Source: Ruminiclostridium sp. (GTDB taxonomy: Bacteria; Bacillota; Clostridia; Oscillospirales; Ruminococcaceae). Taken from it: a stretch of 40,202 nt of DNA. Both the position numbers and the translations under genes were made by a program. This document shows, piece after piece, positions 8,201 to 15,994 of the stretch; within the stretch, counting starts at the first letter, position 1, and each line of letters opens with the position of its first letter. The notes beneath the pieces were generated by a model. It saw nothing but the letters and a program-made list of their open reading frames with translations. It was not told the DNA's origin and ran no database searches. Location: NCBI GenBank assembly GCA_017395555.1, contig JAFPUE010000080.1, positions 1 through 40,202 of the forward strand. The letters run 5' to 3'.

Positions 8201-11021
8201 ATTCCAAAACATTGATCGTTCTTTGATAATCCTTGAAACCTTCTAAACTGATTTTTCCGCCATTTATCGTTAATGAACCAAACCCACTATTTATTTCTCT
8301 TGAAACTTCCCAGACACCCATTGTAGATTCGTCTGTACTTTGTCCATATACAGTCAGCATCGAAACAGAGGTTATAATGCCTTTATCATCTACTTTACCA
8401 CCGTCTATTTGACAATCTCCGGTTAATGTAACTCCATCACAAAGAATGAGTTTGACTTCACCGGATGTTTTTATTTTTGCAGTGATATCTTTGTCAACAA
8501 CATACCAACCGTCTCTGCTTGTTCCTACCAGACTGGTTTGGTTTGCTGTTACACTCGTATAATTCTCGCAGACCTTTTCTGTTCCGTCCGCCTCGAGATA
8601 CTTCACAGGTTTGATGTCAGTATACACAGCGTTAAACACTGTGTCACCGCTTATCGTGTCTTTTCCGAAATCAAACTGTTTTTCGTTGACAGCCCAATAG
8701 ATCAATTGTTTACCATACGGTTCCGGATTATTGTTAGGCGGTGTTACCTTACCGGTTTTTGTTGATGCGTATGTGACCGCGAACTCTTTCTCGCCGTCCA
8801 TGAAAGTTGCCTTGTACTGGTCAACAAATATCGCGTCGAACACAGTATCGCTACTTATCGGTGTATTCTCAAAATCAAACTTTTCGCCGTTAACTGACCA
8901 ACCGATAAAGTCCATATAATCGTGTGAAGGATCGGGCTTGGGCGGTGTTACCTTACCCGTCTTCGGCGACACATAAGCAGACGAGAACTCGGTCTCGCCG
9001 TTCATAAACGTCGCCTTGTACTGTTTGATAAACTGCGCACTTACCGTCACGTCCGCGTAAGGCATCTCAAACGAATAAACACCGTCTATCGGCTGTATTA
9101 TATGATCGCTGCCGTCATTGTAAACAACGTCGCCGATCTCGTAGCCTACGTCGGGTTCAACGTCAAGCGTTATGGTGCTTCCGGGAAAGTAATACTTCTT
9201 TCCGAGCACTTCAAACGTTCCCTCGGACGCGGTGATAGTACCGTTCGTAATGCTGTCGCTGACAGTGACCTCGGCGAAATTCTTCGTCGTGCCCTGTCCT
9301 GCTATGTTTTCGACAGATTTACCCGCCTTTATATAAAGTGTCGTGTCGGCGGGTATATAAACATTCTCTTTGGCGGAATTGTTTTTATTATCTGTTATCG
9401 TGCCGCCGAGAATTATGAACCTGCCTTTGTCTTTGTAGCATGCGGCATTTACGCCGCCGCCGATAAAGCCCATGCCGCCGATTTCAGTATTACCGCAGCC
9501 GGTTATCGTGCCGCCGGTCATTATAAATGTACCGGTTGTCGCAACAGCCACAGCGCCGCCTGATTCCGACGCAAAGCACTCTGTGATCGTACCGCCGTTC
9601 ACGACGAACTCACCGCCGTCTTTTACCAATACAGCGCCGCCGATTCTGTTGTAAGATTTGATGAGCTTACCGGTCTTTGCCTCGCTGCTGTCGTCGAGCG
9701 TGAATTTGCCGTTTACCGTGAAAGCGCCGTCTCTTTCCCGATCATTCGCATACTTAAGATTGCGGTCAGCCGTGTGTCCGTTAAGGTCGAGAGTTACGTC
9801 CGCACCCGCGGGGATAGTTACGGCAGTATCGTAATACTTTGCCGTCACGTCCGCGGTGAGCTTGACGGAATCGCCCGCTTCGAGCGCTTCCTTCATTGCC
9901 GTCCATGTGCTTACCTCAACGCGCTCCGGCTCGCCGTTGTCGATAGCGTTCATCTTCGCCTGTACTGCCGCCGCGTATGCAGCCGCACCATCTGCGTTCG
10001 GGTGCATCGAGCTGCTGCTTATATTTACAAGAGAGTTAGGGTCGTAGTTTACGTCATCATCACTTTCGGCGGTAGATATTTCGTTTATGAACGCGCCTTC
10101 CGTGTAGGCTTCTTTTCCTTTGAACGAGTATGCGACATCGACGTACCAGATGTTCATGCCCTCATTGGCACATTCTCTGACAATGCTCTTGATCTCTCCG
10201 TTGAGCCATCTGACTGCACCGTTCACCTGTGCGCTGATTTCCGGGGAGACATCTAAGTTAAAGCCCAATAATTTGGCAGTAAAACCGTCTTCGCTGAAAA
10301 GCGTCGGATAGCCGGCAACGATTATCGCGGCATCGCCCGATTTCTCGGCAATGGTCTTGTATGCAGCCTTGATCTTGCCTTTTGCGCCGATAGACATGCT
10401 GAATTTGGTTTGTATATAAGTAATATATTGCTCTAACGACATTTCAGCAAGTAAGTTCTGATCGCCGAACAATTGTGTTGCAATACTCGGTGCCATCATT
10501 GAATAAGGTGACTTCTTCAATGCTTCATAGAGCGCGACCTTCATCAGGTCAACAAAGCCGACATCGTTTCCGCCGAGCGTCAGGGTCACGAAGTCGTTTT
10601 CGGTGAGTGTGAGCCCGTTAAATACACTGATCTGCGGGTCAAGCGTCGCCGTGCCGGAGTAATCGCCCTTTTTATAGGTAATTTCCTGCTTGCCCTCGAT
10701 GTCCTTCGTTTCCGCACCCGAAGCCGCCGCGAAGAACCAGTTCTCGCCGCGTGTCATGGGTACGCCGTCGAGGGTCAGCTGACTGCCCCACGAGGTCAAT
10801 GATCTGTGCGCGAGCCAGTCATGATCTTTGACCTTGTCCGCGTCTGACTTCTTGCTGCCGTAGTAGGGCGCAATGCCCTCACCTGCCGAGTAGGAGTCAC
10901 CAAGCGAGACGATGATACGCGGGTCATCCGCCGCGCTTACCGTGAAGGTGAATCCCGCCATGCACGAAATTATCATGCAAACCGACAGGAATACGCTTAA
11001 AATCTGCCTTGTCTTCTTCAT
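5268..11021 (-). CDS. Giant secreted GDSL/SGNH hydrolase with adhesin-like modules
   Basis: 1917 residues. A signal peptide (1-31, ending FTVSAA) is followed by an SGNH hydrolase domain (about 33-360): GDSYS with nucleophile Ser43, GGND (150-153) and MHPNADG with His340; the residue three before the His is Ser rather than the usual Asp. Next come beta-helix stretches rich in NGG-type turns (about 370-620 and 830-1000). Three InlB-like repeats (KATFMNG... GWSVNG...FDFEN) lie around 665-800 and 1065-1130, then three Cna-B-like repeats (VVWDDDDN...RPEKV...EWSATVTGLSED), an MBG-like segment and two further InlB-like repeats. A Ser/Gly linker and two FN3-like domains close the protein. No LPXTG signal is visible, so it is probably released or held non-covalently. 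Substrate unknown; an esterase acting on carbohydrate or lipid esters is plausible. Confidence 0.85.
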   Translation of the reverse strand: MKKTRQILSVFLSVCMIISCMAGFTFTVSAADDPRIIVSLGDSYSAGEGIAPYYGSKKSDADKVKDHDWLAHRSLTSWGSQLTLDGVPMTRGENWFFAAASGAETKDIEGKQEITYKKGDYSGTATLDPQISVFNGLTLTENDFVTLTLGGNDVGFVDLMKVALYEALKKSPYSMMAPSIATQLFGDQNLLAEMSLEQYITYIQTKFSMSIGAKGKIKAAYKTIAEKSGDAAIIVAGYPTLFSEDGFTAKLLGFNLDVSPEISAQVNGAVRWLNGEIKSIVRECANEGMNIWYVDVAYSFKGKEAYTEGAFINEISTAESDDDVNYDPNSLVNISSSSMHPNADGAAAYAAAVQAKMNAIDNGEPERVEVSTWTAMKEALEAGDSVKLTADVTAKYYDTAVTIPAGADVTLDLNGHTADRNLKYANDRERDGAFTVNGKFTLDDSSEAKTGKLIKSYNRIGGAVLVKDGGEFVVNGGTITECFASESGGAVAVATTGTFIMTGGTITGCGNTEIGGMGFIGGGVNAACYKDKGRFIILGGTITDNKNNSAKENVYIPADTTLYIKAGKSVENIAGQGTTKNFAEVTVSDSITNGTITASEGTFEVLGKKYYFPGSTITLDVEPDVGYEIGDVVYNDGSDHIIQPIDGVYSFEMPYADVTVSAQFIKQYKATFMNGETEFSSAYVSPKTGKVTPPKPDPSHDYMDFIGWSVNGEKFDFENTPISSDTVFDAIFVDQYKATFMDGEKEFAVTYASTKTGKVTPPNNNPEPYGKQLIYWAVNEKQFDFGKDTISGDTVFNAVYTDIKPVKYLEADGTEKVCENYTSVTANQTSLVGTSRDGWYVVDKDITAKIKTSGEVKLILCDGVTLTGDCQIDGGKVDDKGIITSVSMLTVYGQSTDESTMGVWEVSREINSGFGSLTINGGKISLEGFKDYQRTINVLELTINGGIVNADGGYYELSERQEPFRQHAITSANIKINGGKVTARPNPKVEDNVGISIRVHPYTLYQKEINLTWTNGDDFIDNQGKYRNTTKIVEGKKFFVFGTTDFAYYNSPDDNNIDNAKIVPALKATFINGTTEFDSKYVPGTPGTVTKPADDPTDGDKVFKYWSVDGKEFDFENDTIKKDTVFMAVFENAPQTYEATVVVVWDDDDNSAGIRPEKVTAKIANTEIELNASNEWSATVTGLSEDGLSWTLSGVPEGYTQSELVVQESVTTITLTHESAPTYDYTLQIVWDDANDKDKLRPEKVTAKIADTEKELNASNEWSATVTGLSEDNLEWSIPEIPEGYTQDEPVVQESVTTITLQKTHEATIAVVWDDDDNIRATRPESLKCYIEGKEYELSEANSWTTTATGLVANKDDWVLDGDLDGYEINHETTGTVTTYTLKYVTAPPPVHTHSFTYSASGATVTATCENGGCDLTDNKVTLTIVKPAKSKYNDNGTPNATLTGLEVFNTATELTVSETAIEYYKGGDKLGKAPTDPGTYKAQITVEGETASVDYTIEKADGPKAPTGLTSTNESSEGSKDGTISGVNSVMEYKLSTATEYTAITSDTITGLSAGEYKVRFKETDTQNASSDTTVAVGIGRSVTVIFDADGGSPVPEKQERTTGQKADEPETDPEKEGCTFRFWSADGTTEYDFSAELTGNIMLKAIYEANEYTITFDTKGGTEISPITKKYGEAITAPAAPTKQGYVFGGWDKAIPATMPEYDMTITARWITPSGPSKPTSSGSSGGTSTGSSSSSGDCSSQNRTNVKMWAKLNADNSITAGWDKISAVSKYVLYCEKDGKLVQIAETSKTKITIKNAKNNFTYKFTLKVKQGGVISDAPTGYKISFNCYFKPVVKLTVKDGKITASWKKVAGAEKYRVYKLVNGKLKLVKETSNAAVRFTGVKSGKTYTYAVSACVDGKWTKLVKSDRVSIKVK
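7121..7560. repeat. Recent 258-bp in-frame duplication of a Cna-B-like module
   Basis: Segments 7121-7301 and 7379-7560 align at a constant offset of 258 bases (86 codons) with near identity, including GCGTAATTGTAGTCACAG at 7121 and 7379. The third Cna-B-like copy nearby is much more diverged. The high DNA identity suggests recent duplication or gene conversion inside the gene. Confidence 0.85.
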
Positions 11022-11061
11022 GTTTACCGTCCTTTCCGAACGATGAAATAATTTCCGTTAT

Positions 11062-11090
11062 ATTATATCACATTTGGTTTGATTTGTAAA
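11062..11090 (-). promoter_or_regulatory. Promoter of the GDSL multi-module gene
   Basis: Minus strand: TTTACA (11085-11090), 17-base spacer, TATAAT (11062-11067), then GGAAAGGACGG before the ATG at 11021. Confidence 0.8.
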
Positions 11091-11662
11091 TATTTCCAGA
11101 AAAAAGACTGCCGACGAAGCACTTTAAAGGCACATTTTCAGCAGAGTGTACAATTCCGAGACGGAGATTTGTGATATTTAAAGCAGGGAGGTTACAAATT
11201 GGGAACAGGAAAGAAATGTACGAATCCGGGAAGAAAACGCCCTGTTAACTGCGCTGTACAGCGTCCGAGATTGGCAGGGAATATACTTACCCTACACGAT
11301 ACATAGACGGTCTTAAAACGCGAAAATCTTCTCGGTAAAAAAAACGGAGCAAGTGATTTCACCTGCTCCGTTCTTGAATATTCGACTGTCTGTCATAACT
11401 GTTTCGGTCAATTGGTGGTCAACAATTATAAATCAAATCGACCAAATTGACCATTTTTCATTTTAGATTGCTCAAAGCATTTCCCATTGTAATGCAGGTT
11501 GGAGGAGATTGAAGAAAACTGCCGAAGGTCTTAGCAGAAATACCATATAAAAGAGCGGGGCATAGAAAGAGTACAAACTCATATCAGACACACTGTGAAA
11601 GGTTAGTACATTTTGTTGTTTTGCACAATGCTGCAATTGCAGCTTTTTAAATATTATGCAAT
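11091..11662. other. Gene-poor spacer before the restriction island
   Basis: I see no convincing gene here. It holds a minus-strand terminator (11335-11372) and an imperfect inverted repeat with arms GGTCAATT (11406-11413) and AATTGACC (11445-11452). A small GCTGCAATTGCAGC palindrome followed by TTTTT lies near 11630. A 35-codon frame starting with TTG at 11199, eight bases after GGGAG, is the only candidate peptide and has no recognisable relatives. Confidence 0.6.
11335..11372 (-). terminator. Terminator probably serving the hsd operon
   Basis: A 9-bp stem (AACGGAGCA 11343-11351 with 11364-11372) is followed on the minus strand by eight T. It lies about 290 bases beyond the hsdR stop and is the first good minus-strand terminator there. 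Confidence 0.8.
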
Positions 11663-14600
11663 TTATACATTTTTAAACTTCTCAAAGAAATCTTTAAGTT
11701 TTTCGATAACAATTTCTTTCTTCTCCTTGCGATTACCGCCGCCGAAACGTGACACCGCAGGGAGAATTTTGTCTATATCCGTACCTGTGGTCTTTATGCC
11801 GCCGTCACGGAATGCACCTTCGATAAACGATCTGGTTTCTTCATCTTTGAGCTTTTCTTCCGCTATGATCGCAGCAAGAGCCTTTTCGCGTTCCTCGGCA
11901 ACGAAGATATGCCATTCATTCATAACGTCGTCAACGTCGTTTATGCCTGCGATAAAGGTCTCTATGAGCTGCTTCTTGCTGCGCAGCTCCGGGCTTGATT
12001 CTATAGCCTTCCGGATAGTGATAAGCACTTCCTTGTCACTGCAATGGCTGTCATGGAATTTAGCCACAAGCATAAGTATATAATCGATGTTGATCTCGAT
12101 CTGCTTGATAAGCTCGATCTCGAATACAATATCATCATCAATGTCTGTAAGATTGCCCTTTTTGCGGCGTTCGTTCCACTCATCACGCAAATCCTGATAC
12201 CGTCCGAGGTAATCCTGAAAATCGTGCTCTGAAATGATCTCCTTGCCTGCAAACTCATCGAAGCTCACAAGCAGATTACGCATACGCAGGATTGCACCGA
12301 GAAGCACGATAAACTCCTTCTGGCGTTCCTCGCCGATGATCTGGGGTTCATCAAGCGGGAATTCCGTCAGCAGCCGGTCTATCATATCCACATAGCCGTC
12401 AACGTGCCTGCCCTTTTTATCCTCGTAGCCGTTGTAGTAGTCGTCAAAGCTCTGCAAGGTGACGATACCGCCCGCTTCCTTATCACCGAACAGGGCAATA
12501 GCCGCATCTGTTCTCTTTTTCAGGTTCCGGAAGCATACTATGTTACCGAATGTCTTGATAGAGTTAAGAATACGGTTCGTTCTGGAATATGCCTGTATCA
12601 GGCCGTGCATTTTGAGGTTCTTATCGACCCAAAGGGTATTTAGTGTAGTTGCATCAAAGCCTGTAAGGAACATATTCACGACTATAAGCATATCCAGTTC
12701 CTTATTCTTCATGCGGAGCGACACATCTTTGTAGTAGTTCTGGAACTTGTCGCTTGACGTATCGTAGTTGGTGTTGAACTGCTTATTGTAGTCGGATATG
12801 GCTTTTTCCAGGAAATCTCGTGACGTGGAATCGAGCGCAGAGGTATCTTCGGGGTTTTCCTCATCGAGAATTCCGTCCGGGTCTTCCTCGTTTGCCCCAT
12901 AGCTGTATATTATGGCTATCTTCAGCGCCTTTTCGGGGTTCTCAGCCATTTGCTTCATGAATTCTTCGTAGTACAGTTTCGCAGCCTGTACCGAAGATAC
13001 CGCAAATATTGAGTTGAAACCGCTGATACGCTGTTTCTGCTTGATCTCCTTTACCTGTTCGCGGCGCTTGGACTCCGCGACCTCGGAAACATTCGTCAGA
13101 ACATTATAACTGTATGTACGTTCGTTCCTGTATGTCTTTTGGTTGAAGTGGTCTAAAATATACGATGTAACGAGAGACAGGCGCTTCGGGGACATATACG
13201 CCTTCTCGCGGTCAATATCCCATACCTTGACATCTTCAATGTCCTCTTCCTTATCCATTGTCTTGATGTAGTCCACACGGAACGGAAGAACGTTCTTATC
13301 GTTTATAGCGTCAACAATGGTATAGGAATGGAGCTGATCGCCGAAAGCCTGTTCCGTAGTACGCAGATTCGGGTTCTTGCCCGTTCCGGCATTGAGCGCA
13401 AATATCGGCGTACCGGTGAAGCCGAAAAGATGATATTTCCTGAACTTCTTGGTTATCGCGGCGTGCATATCACCGAACTGGCTCCTGTGACATTCATCGA
13501 AGATGATGACAACGCGCTTATCGTATACGTCATGCGTAGGATTCTTGCTAATGAATGTCGAGAGTTTCTGAATAGTAGTTATGATAATGCGGCAGTTCGG
13601 GTCTTCGAGCTGCTTTTTCAGTATAGCGGTAGAGGTATTGCTGTTCGCCGCGCCCTTCTCAAAGCGGTCATACTCGCGCATGGTCTGATAGTCGAGGTCT
13701 TTACGGTCAACGACAAACAGCACCTTGTCAATATAATCAAGCCCGGAAGCGAGCCTTGCGGACTTGAACGAAGTCAGGGTCTTGCCCGAACCCGTGGTGT
13801 GCCAGATATAACCGCCGCCCGCGACAGTACCGAACTTCTTGTAGTTGTTGGCAATCTCGATACGGTTAAGAATGCGCTCCGTAGCCACGATCTGATACGG
13901 GCGCATTACAAGCAGCAGGCTTTCCGACGTGAATATGCAGTATTTCGTTATGATATTGAGGATAGTATGCTTTGCAAAGAAAGTTTTCGTGAAGTCCACA
14001 AGATCGGGAATGATCTTATTGTTTGCGTCAGCCCAGAACGACGTAAACTCAAAGGAATTACTCGTTTTGGTCTTCTTGCTGCTTTTTCCCGCTTCCTTTA
14101 CGGCGTTGAAACGAGTCGTGTTAGAATAATACTTCGTGTTCGTGCCGTTGGATATAACAAATATCTGCACATACTCAAAAAGACCCGAACCCGCCCAGAA
14201 GCTGTCCCTCTGATAGCGGTCTATCTGATTGAACGCTTCACGGATAGGCACACCGCGCCGTTTTAGCTCTATATGCACAAGCGGGAAGCCGTTCACAAGC
14301 ACGGTCACATCATAGCGGTTCTGACGCTTGCCGGTATCGACCTCGTACTGATTTATGACTTGCAGGCTGTTGTTATGTATATTCTTCTTGTCGATAAGCG
14401 TGATATTCTTTGTTGAGCCGTCGTCGCGTTTCAGGTTCTTGACGTTGTCTTCCTGTATCGTCTTGGTCTTCTCGACAATGCCCTCGTTGGAATTTGCTAT
14501 AAACTCCGTAAAGAAGCGCTTCCACTCGCTTTCTGTGAAAGTATAGCCGTTAAGCTGCTCGATCTTCGCGCGGAGATTGGCAATAAGATCATCTTCCTTG

Positions 14601-14761
14601 TGGATAGTCAGATATTCATATCCAAGCTCACCGAGGCGGCGTATGAACTCCTTTTCAAGCTGCGCTTCGCTCTGGTATGCGTCGGCAGTGCGGGGTTCGG
14701 GGATATACTCGGTAACAACGGTGTTTTCGCTGGTGGCGGCTATGATGTTGAAATAACTCAT
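11663..14761 (-). CDS. hsdR: Type I restriction enzyme, HsdR subunit
   Basis: 1032 residues, normal for HsdR of the EcoR124 (IC-like) group. The N-terminal nuclease shows the PD-(D/E)xK pattern: YDVTVLVNG followed by HIELKRRG (Lys near residue 165). The motor has Walker A TTGSGKT (about 320), the DEAD-box variant FDECHRSQFG (about 420) and motif III FTGTPI. The C-terminal helical part ends SRFGGGNRKEKKEIVIEKLKDFF. HsdR translocates DNA and cuts unmodified DNA when joined to HsdM and HsdS. The ATG overlaps the hsdS stop (14758-14761), so it is last in hsdM-hsdS-hsdR. No frameshift is visible and the system looks intact. Confidence 0.95.
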   Translation of the reverse strand: MSYFNIIAATSENTVVTEYIPEPRTADAYQSEAQLEKEFIRRLGELGYEYLTIHKEDDLIANLRAKIEQLNGYTFTESEWKRFFTEFIANSNEGIVEKTKTIQEDNVKNLKRDDGSTKNITLIDKKNIHNNSLQVINQYEVDTGKRQNRYDVTVLVNGFPLVHIELKRRGVPIREAFNQIDRYQRDSFWAGSGLFEYVQIFVISNGTNTKYYSNTTRFNAVKEAGKSSKKTKTSNSFEFTSFWADANNKIIPDLVDFTKTFFAKHTILNIITKYCIFTSESLLLVMRPYQIVATERILNRIEIANNYKKFGTVAGGGYIWHTTGSGKTLTSFKSARLASGLDYIDKVLFVVDRKDLDYQTMREYDRFEKGAANSNTSTAILKKQLEDPNCRIIITTIQKLSTFISKNPTHDVYDKRVVIIFDECHRSQFGDMHAAITKKFRKYHLFGFTGTPIFALNAGTGKNPNLRTTEQAFGDQLHSYTIVDAINDKNVLPFRVDYIKTMDKEEDIEDVKVWDIDREKAYMSPKRLSLVTSYILDHFNQKTYRNERTYSYNVLTNVSEVAESKRREQVKEIKQKQRISGFNSIFAVSSVQAAKLYYEEFMKQMAENPEKALKIAIIYSYGANEEDPDGILDEENPEDTSALDSTSRDFLEKAISDYNKQFNTNYDTSSDKFQNYYKDVSLRMKNKELDMLIVVNMFLTGFDATTLNTLWVDKNLKMHGLIQAYSRTNRILNSIKTFGNIVCFRNLKKRTDAAIALFGDKEAGGIVTLQSFDDYYNGYEDKKGRHVDGYVDMIDRLLTEFPLDEPQIIGEERQKEFIVLLGAILRMRNLLVSFDEFAGKEIISEHDFQDYLGRYQDLRDEWNERRKKGNLTDIDDDIVFEIELIKQIEINIDYILMLVAKFHDSHCSDKEVLITIRKAIESSPELRSKKQLIETFIAGINDVDDVMNEWHIFVAEEREKALAAIIAEEKLKDEETRSFIEGAFRDGGIKTTGTDIDKILPAVSRFGGGNRKEKKEIVIEKLKDFFEKFKNV

Positions 14762-15984
14762 GCTTTCACTTCCTCAAAGGATAATAATTTATCTCTATAA
14801 TACTCATACTGCTTTTTTCTTGCTTCGATCTCCGCAGGCAAGCCCTCGGAAATGTCATTGCAGAGCTTGTCAAAGCGGTCAAGGATTGATACGATGCGTT
14901 CTTGTTCTTCGATTGGCGGAATAGGCACTCTGATTTTTGAAAGCTTATCTCCAGTTGTTGTTGCTCTTGTTGTAAATGCAGCATACTTAACGATTTGCTT
15001 CCTAACTTCTTGAGTAGAAAAATAATATGCACAGAATTTTGGTATCAAAAGTTCAGTGGTAGGTCTTGCTCTCAAAACAAACCCGCTAAAAACGCAGTTA
15101 GGAACATCTTCAACTAAAGTGCTTGACATACCAATATCTTCTTTTGTTTCTGACGTTCTTGTAAAGAAAACATCGCCTTTTTTGGCACTATATCGTTCAA
15201 TCTCATCAGAAGTAACGTCAACAAGACCTGAAAACGAATCTTTAGCCAGCCACCTGTTTTTATAAACATCGGTAAAATTTATAATTGGCGTTCCTTTTCC
15301 AAATGCTTCTTTTTCCTTATTAAGACCGTTCTTAACAACGAATAAATCACCAAACATTCGCCATTCACAATCATTGTTCTTGAAATATAACAAATGTTCA
15401 CGATAATATTCATACTGTTTCTTGCGGGCTGTAAGCTCTGCTGTAAGTTCGGCTGTAAGCTCTGTGAAATTGTCAAGTACCTTGACAATTTCAGCCTGTA
15501 CCTCTAAAGGCGGTACAGGGATTAAATACCGCATAATGGCTTCTTTGCTACCGCGCGGCATTTTTGCGCCTTTAGCATTTTGCATATCGTATAAGAAGAA
15601 TTTATCAGAAGATAGAATATAATAAAGAAACTTAGGTGTAATATTTGATGTTGTAATGTGTATTACAAGAACATCTCCATTTGTTCCCCCTTCACAATCA
15701 GATAGCCAAATTTTCTTTAAGTATGGGCGTATATTGCCTATTAAAACATCACCTTCTGTGAATTTAATAAGCCGACCTTCTTCGGGAACATACACAGAAG
15801 TAGTACGTCCTTGTTTATCAGGTAATAAATTATCTACGCCTATATATGAAGCATCATCTACTTCATATGCGTTTATTCGTTCCTTAGAATATTCTGCTAT
15901 CTCGCTGAGATTTTTAGATTCGACCCCATTCGGGCAAAGCTCTGCGATCAATTCATCAATTCTGCTCATTGTATTTTCCTTCAT
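14758..15984 (-). CDS. hsdS: Type I restriction enzyme, HsdS specificity subunit
   Basis: 408 residues with the standard plan: target-recognition domain 1 (about 1-160), central conserved region, target-recognition domain 2 (about 205-360), and a C-terminal conserved region. The two conserved regions are alike: ARKKQYEYYREHLLYF in the middle and ARKKQYEYYRDKLLSF near the end. The central region contains a tandem ELTA x3 repeat encoded by a 12-bp unit, the same spacer type that sets half-site distance in EcoR124I. A perfect 12-bp inverted repeat lies directly beside it. The gene starts 10 bases after hsdM and overlaps hsdR by 4. The DNA target cannot be read from sequence. Confidence 0.93.
   Translation of the reverse strand: MKENTMSRIDELIAELCPNGVESKNLSEIAEYSKERINAYEVDDASYIGVDNLLPDKQGRTTSVYVPEEGRLIKFTEGDVLIGNIRPYLKKIWLSDCEGGTNGDVLVIHITTSNITPKFLYYILSSDKFFLYDMQNAKGAKMPRGSKEAIMRYLIPVPPLEVQAEIVKVLDNFTELTAELTAELTARKKQYEYYREHLLYFKNNDCEWRMFGDLFVVKNGLNKEKEAFGKGTPIINFTDVYKNRWLAKDSFSGLVDVTSDEIERYSAKKGDVFFTRTSETKEDIGMSSTLVEDVPNCVFSGFVLRARPTTELLIPKFCAYYFSTQEVRKQIVKYAAFTTRATTTGDKLSKIRVPIPPIEEQERIVSILDRFDKLCNDISEGLPAEIEARKKQYEYYRDKLLSFEEVKA
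15427..15462. repeat. 12-bp x3 tandem repeat (ELTA/TAEL) in hsdS
   Basis: On the plus strand GGCTGTAAGCTC, TGCTGTAAGTTC and GGCTGTAAGCTC run back to back. The coding strand gives Glu-Leu-Thr-Ala three times. Gain or loss of a unit keeps frame and would change the distance between the two recognition domains, as known for EcoR124I versus EcoR124/3I (two versus three TAEL). Confidence 0.9.
15466..15492. repeat. Perfect 12-bp inverted repeat inside hsdS
   Basis: GAAATTGTCAAG (15466-15477), three bases, and its exact complement CTTGACAATTTC (15481-15492), in the codons for EIVKVLDNF next to the tandem repeat. It could be an inversion or pairing site, or it may be chance within coding constraint. 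Confidence 0.8.
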
Positions 15985-15994
15985 TTAATTCAGC

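Noticed and set aside
11199-11306. 35-codon frame with TTG start after GGGAG
   Set aside because: Good ribosome-site spacing but no promoter, no recognisable relatives and a unique composition; not enough to call a gene.
11406-11452. Phage or element attachment site at the edge of the restriction island
   Set aside because: The GGTCAATT/AATTGACC inverted repeat is short and imperfect, no matching copy was found at the other island edge, and no integrase is present.
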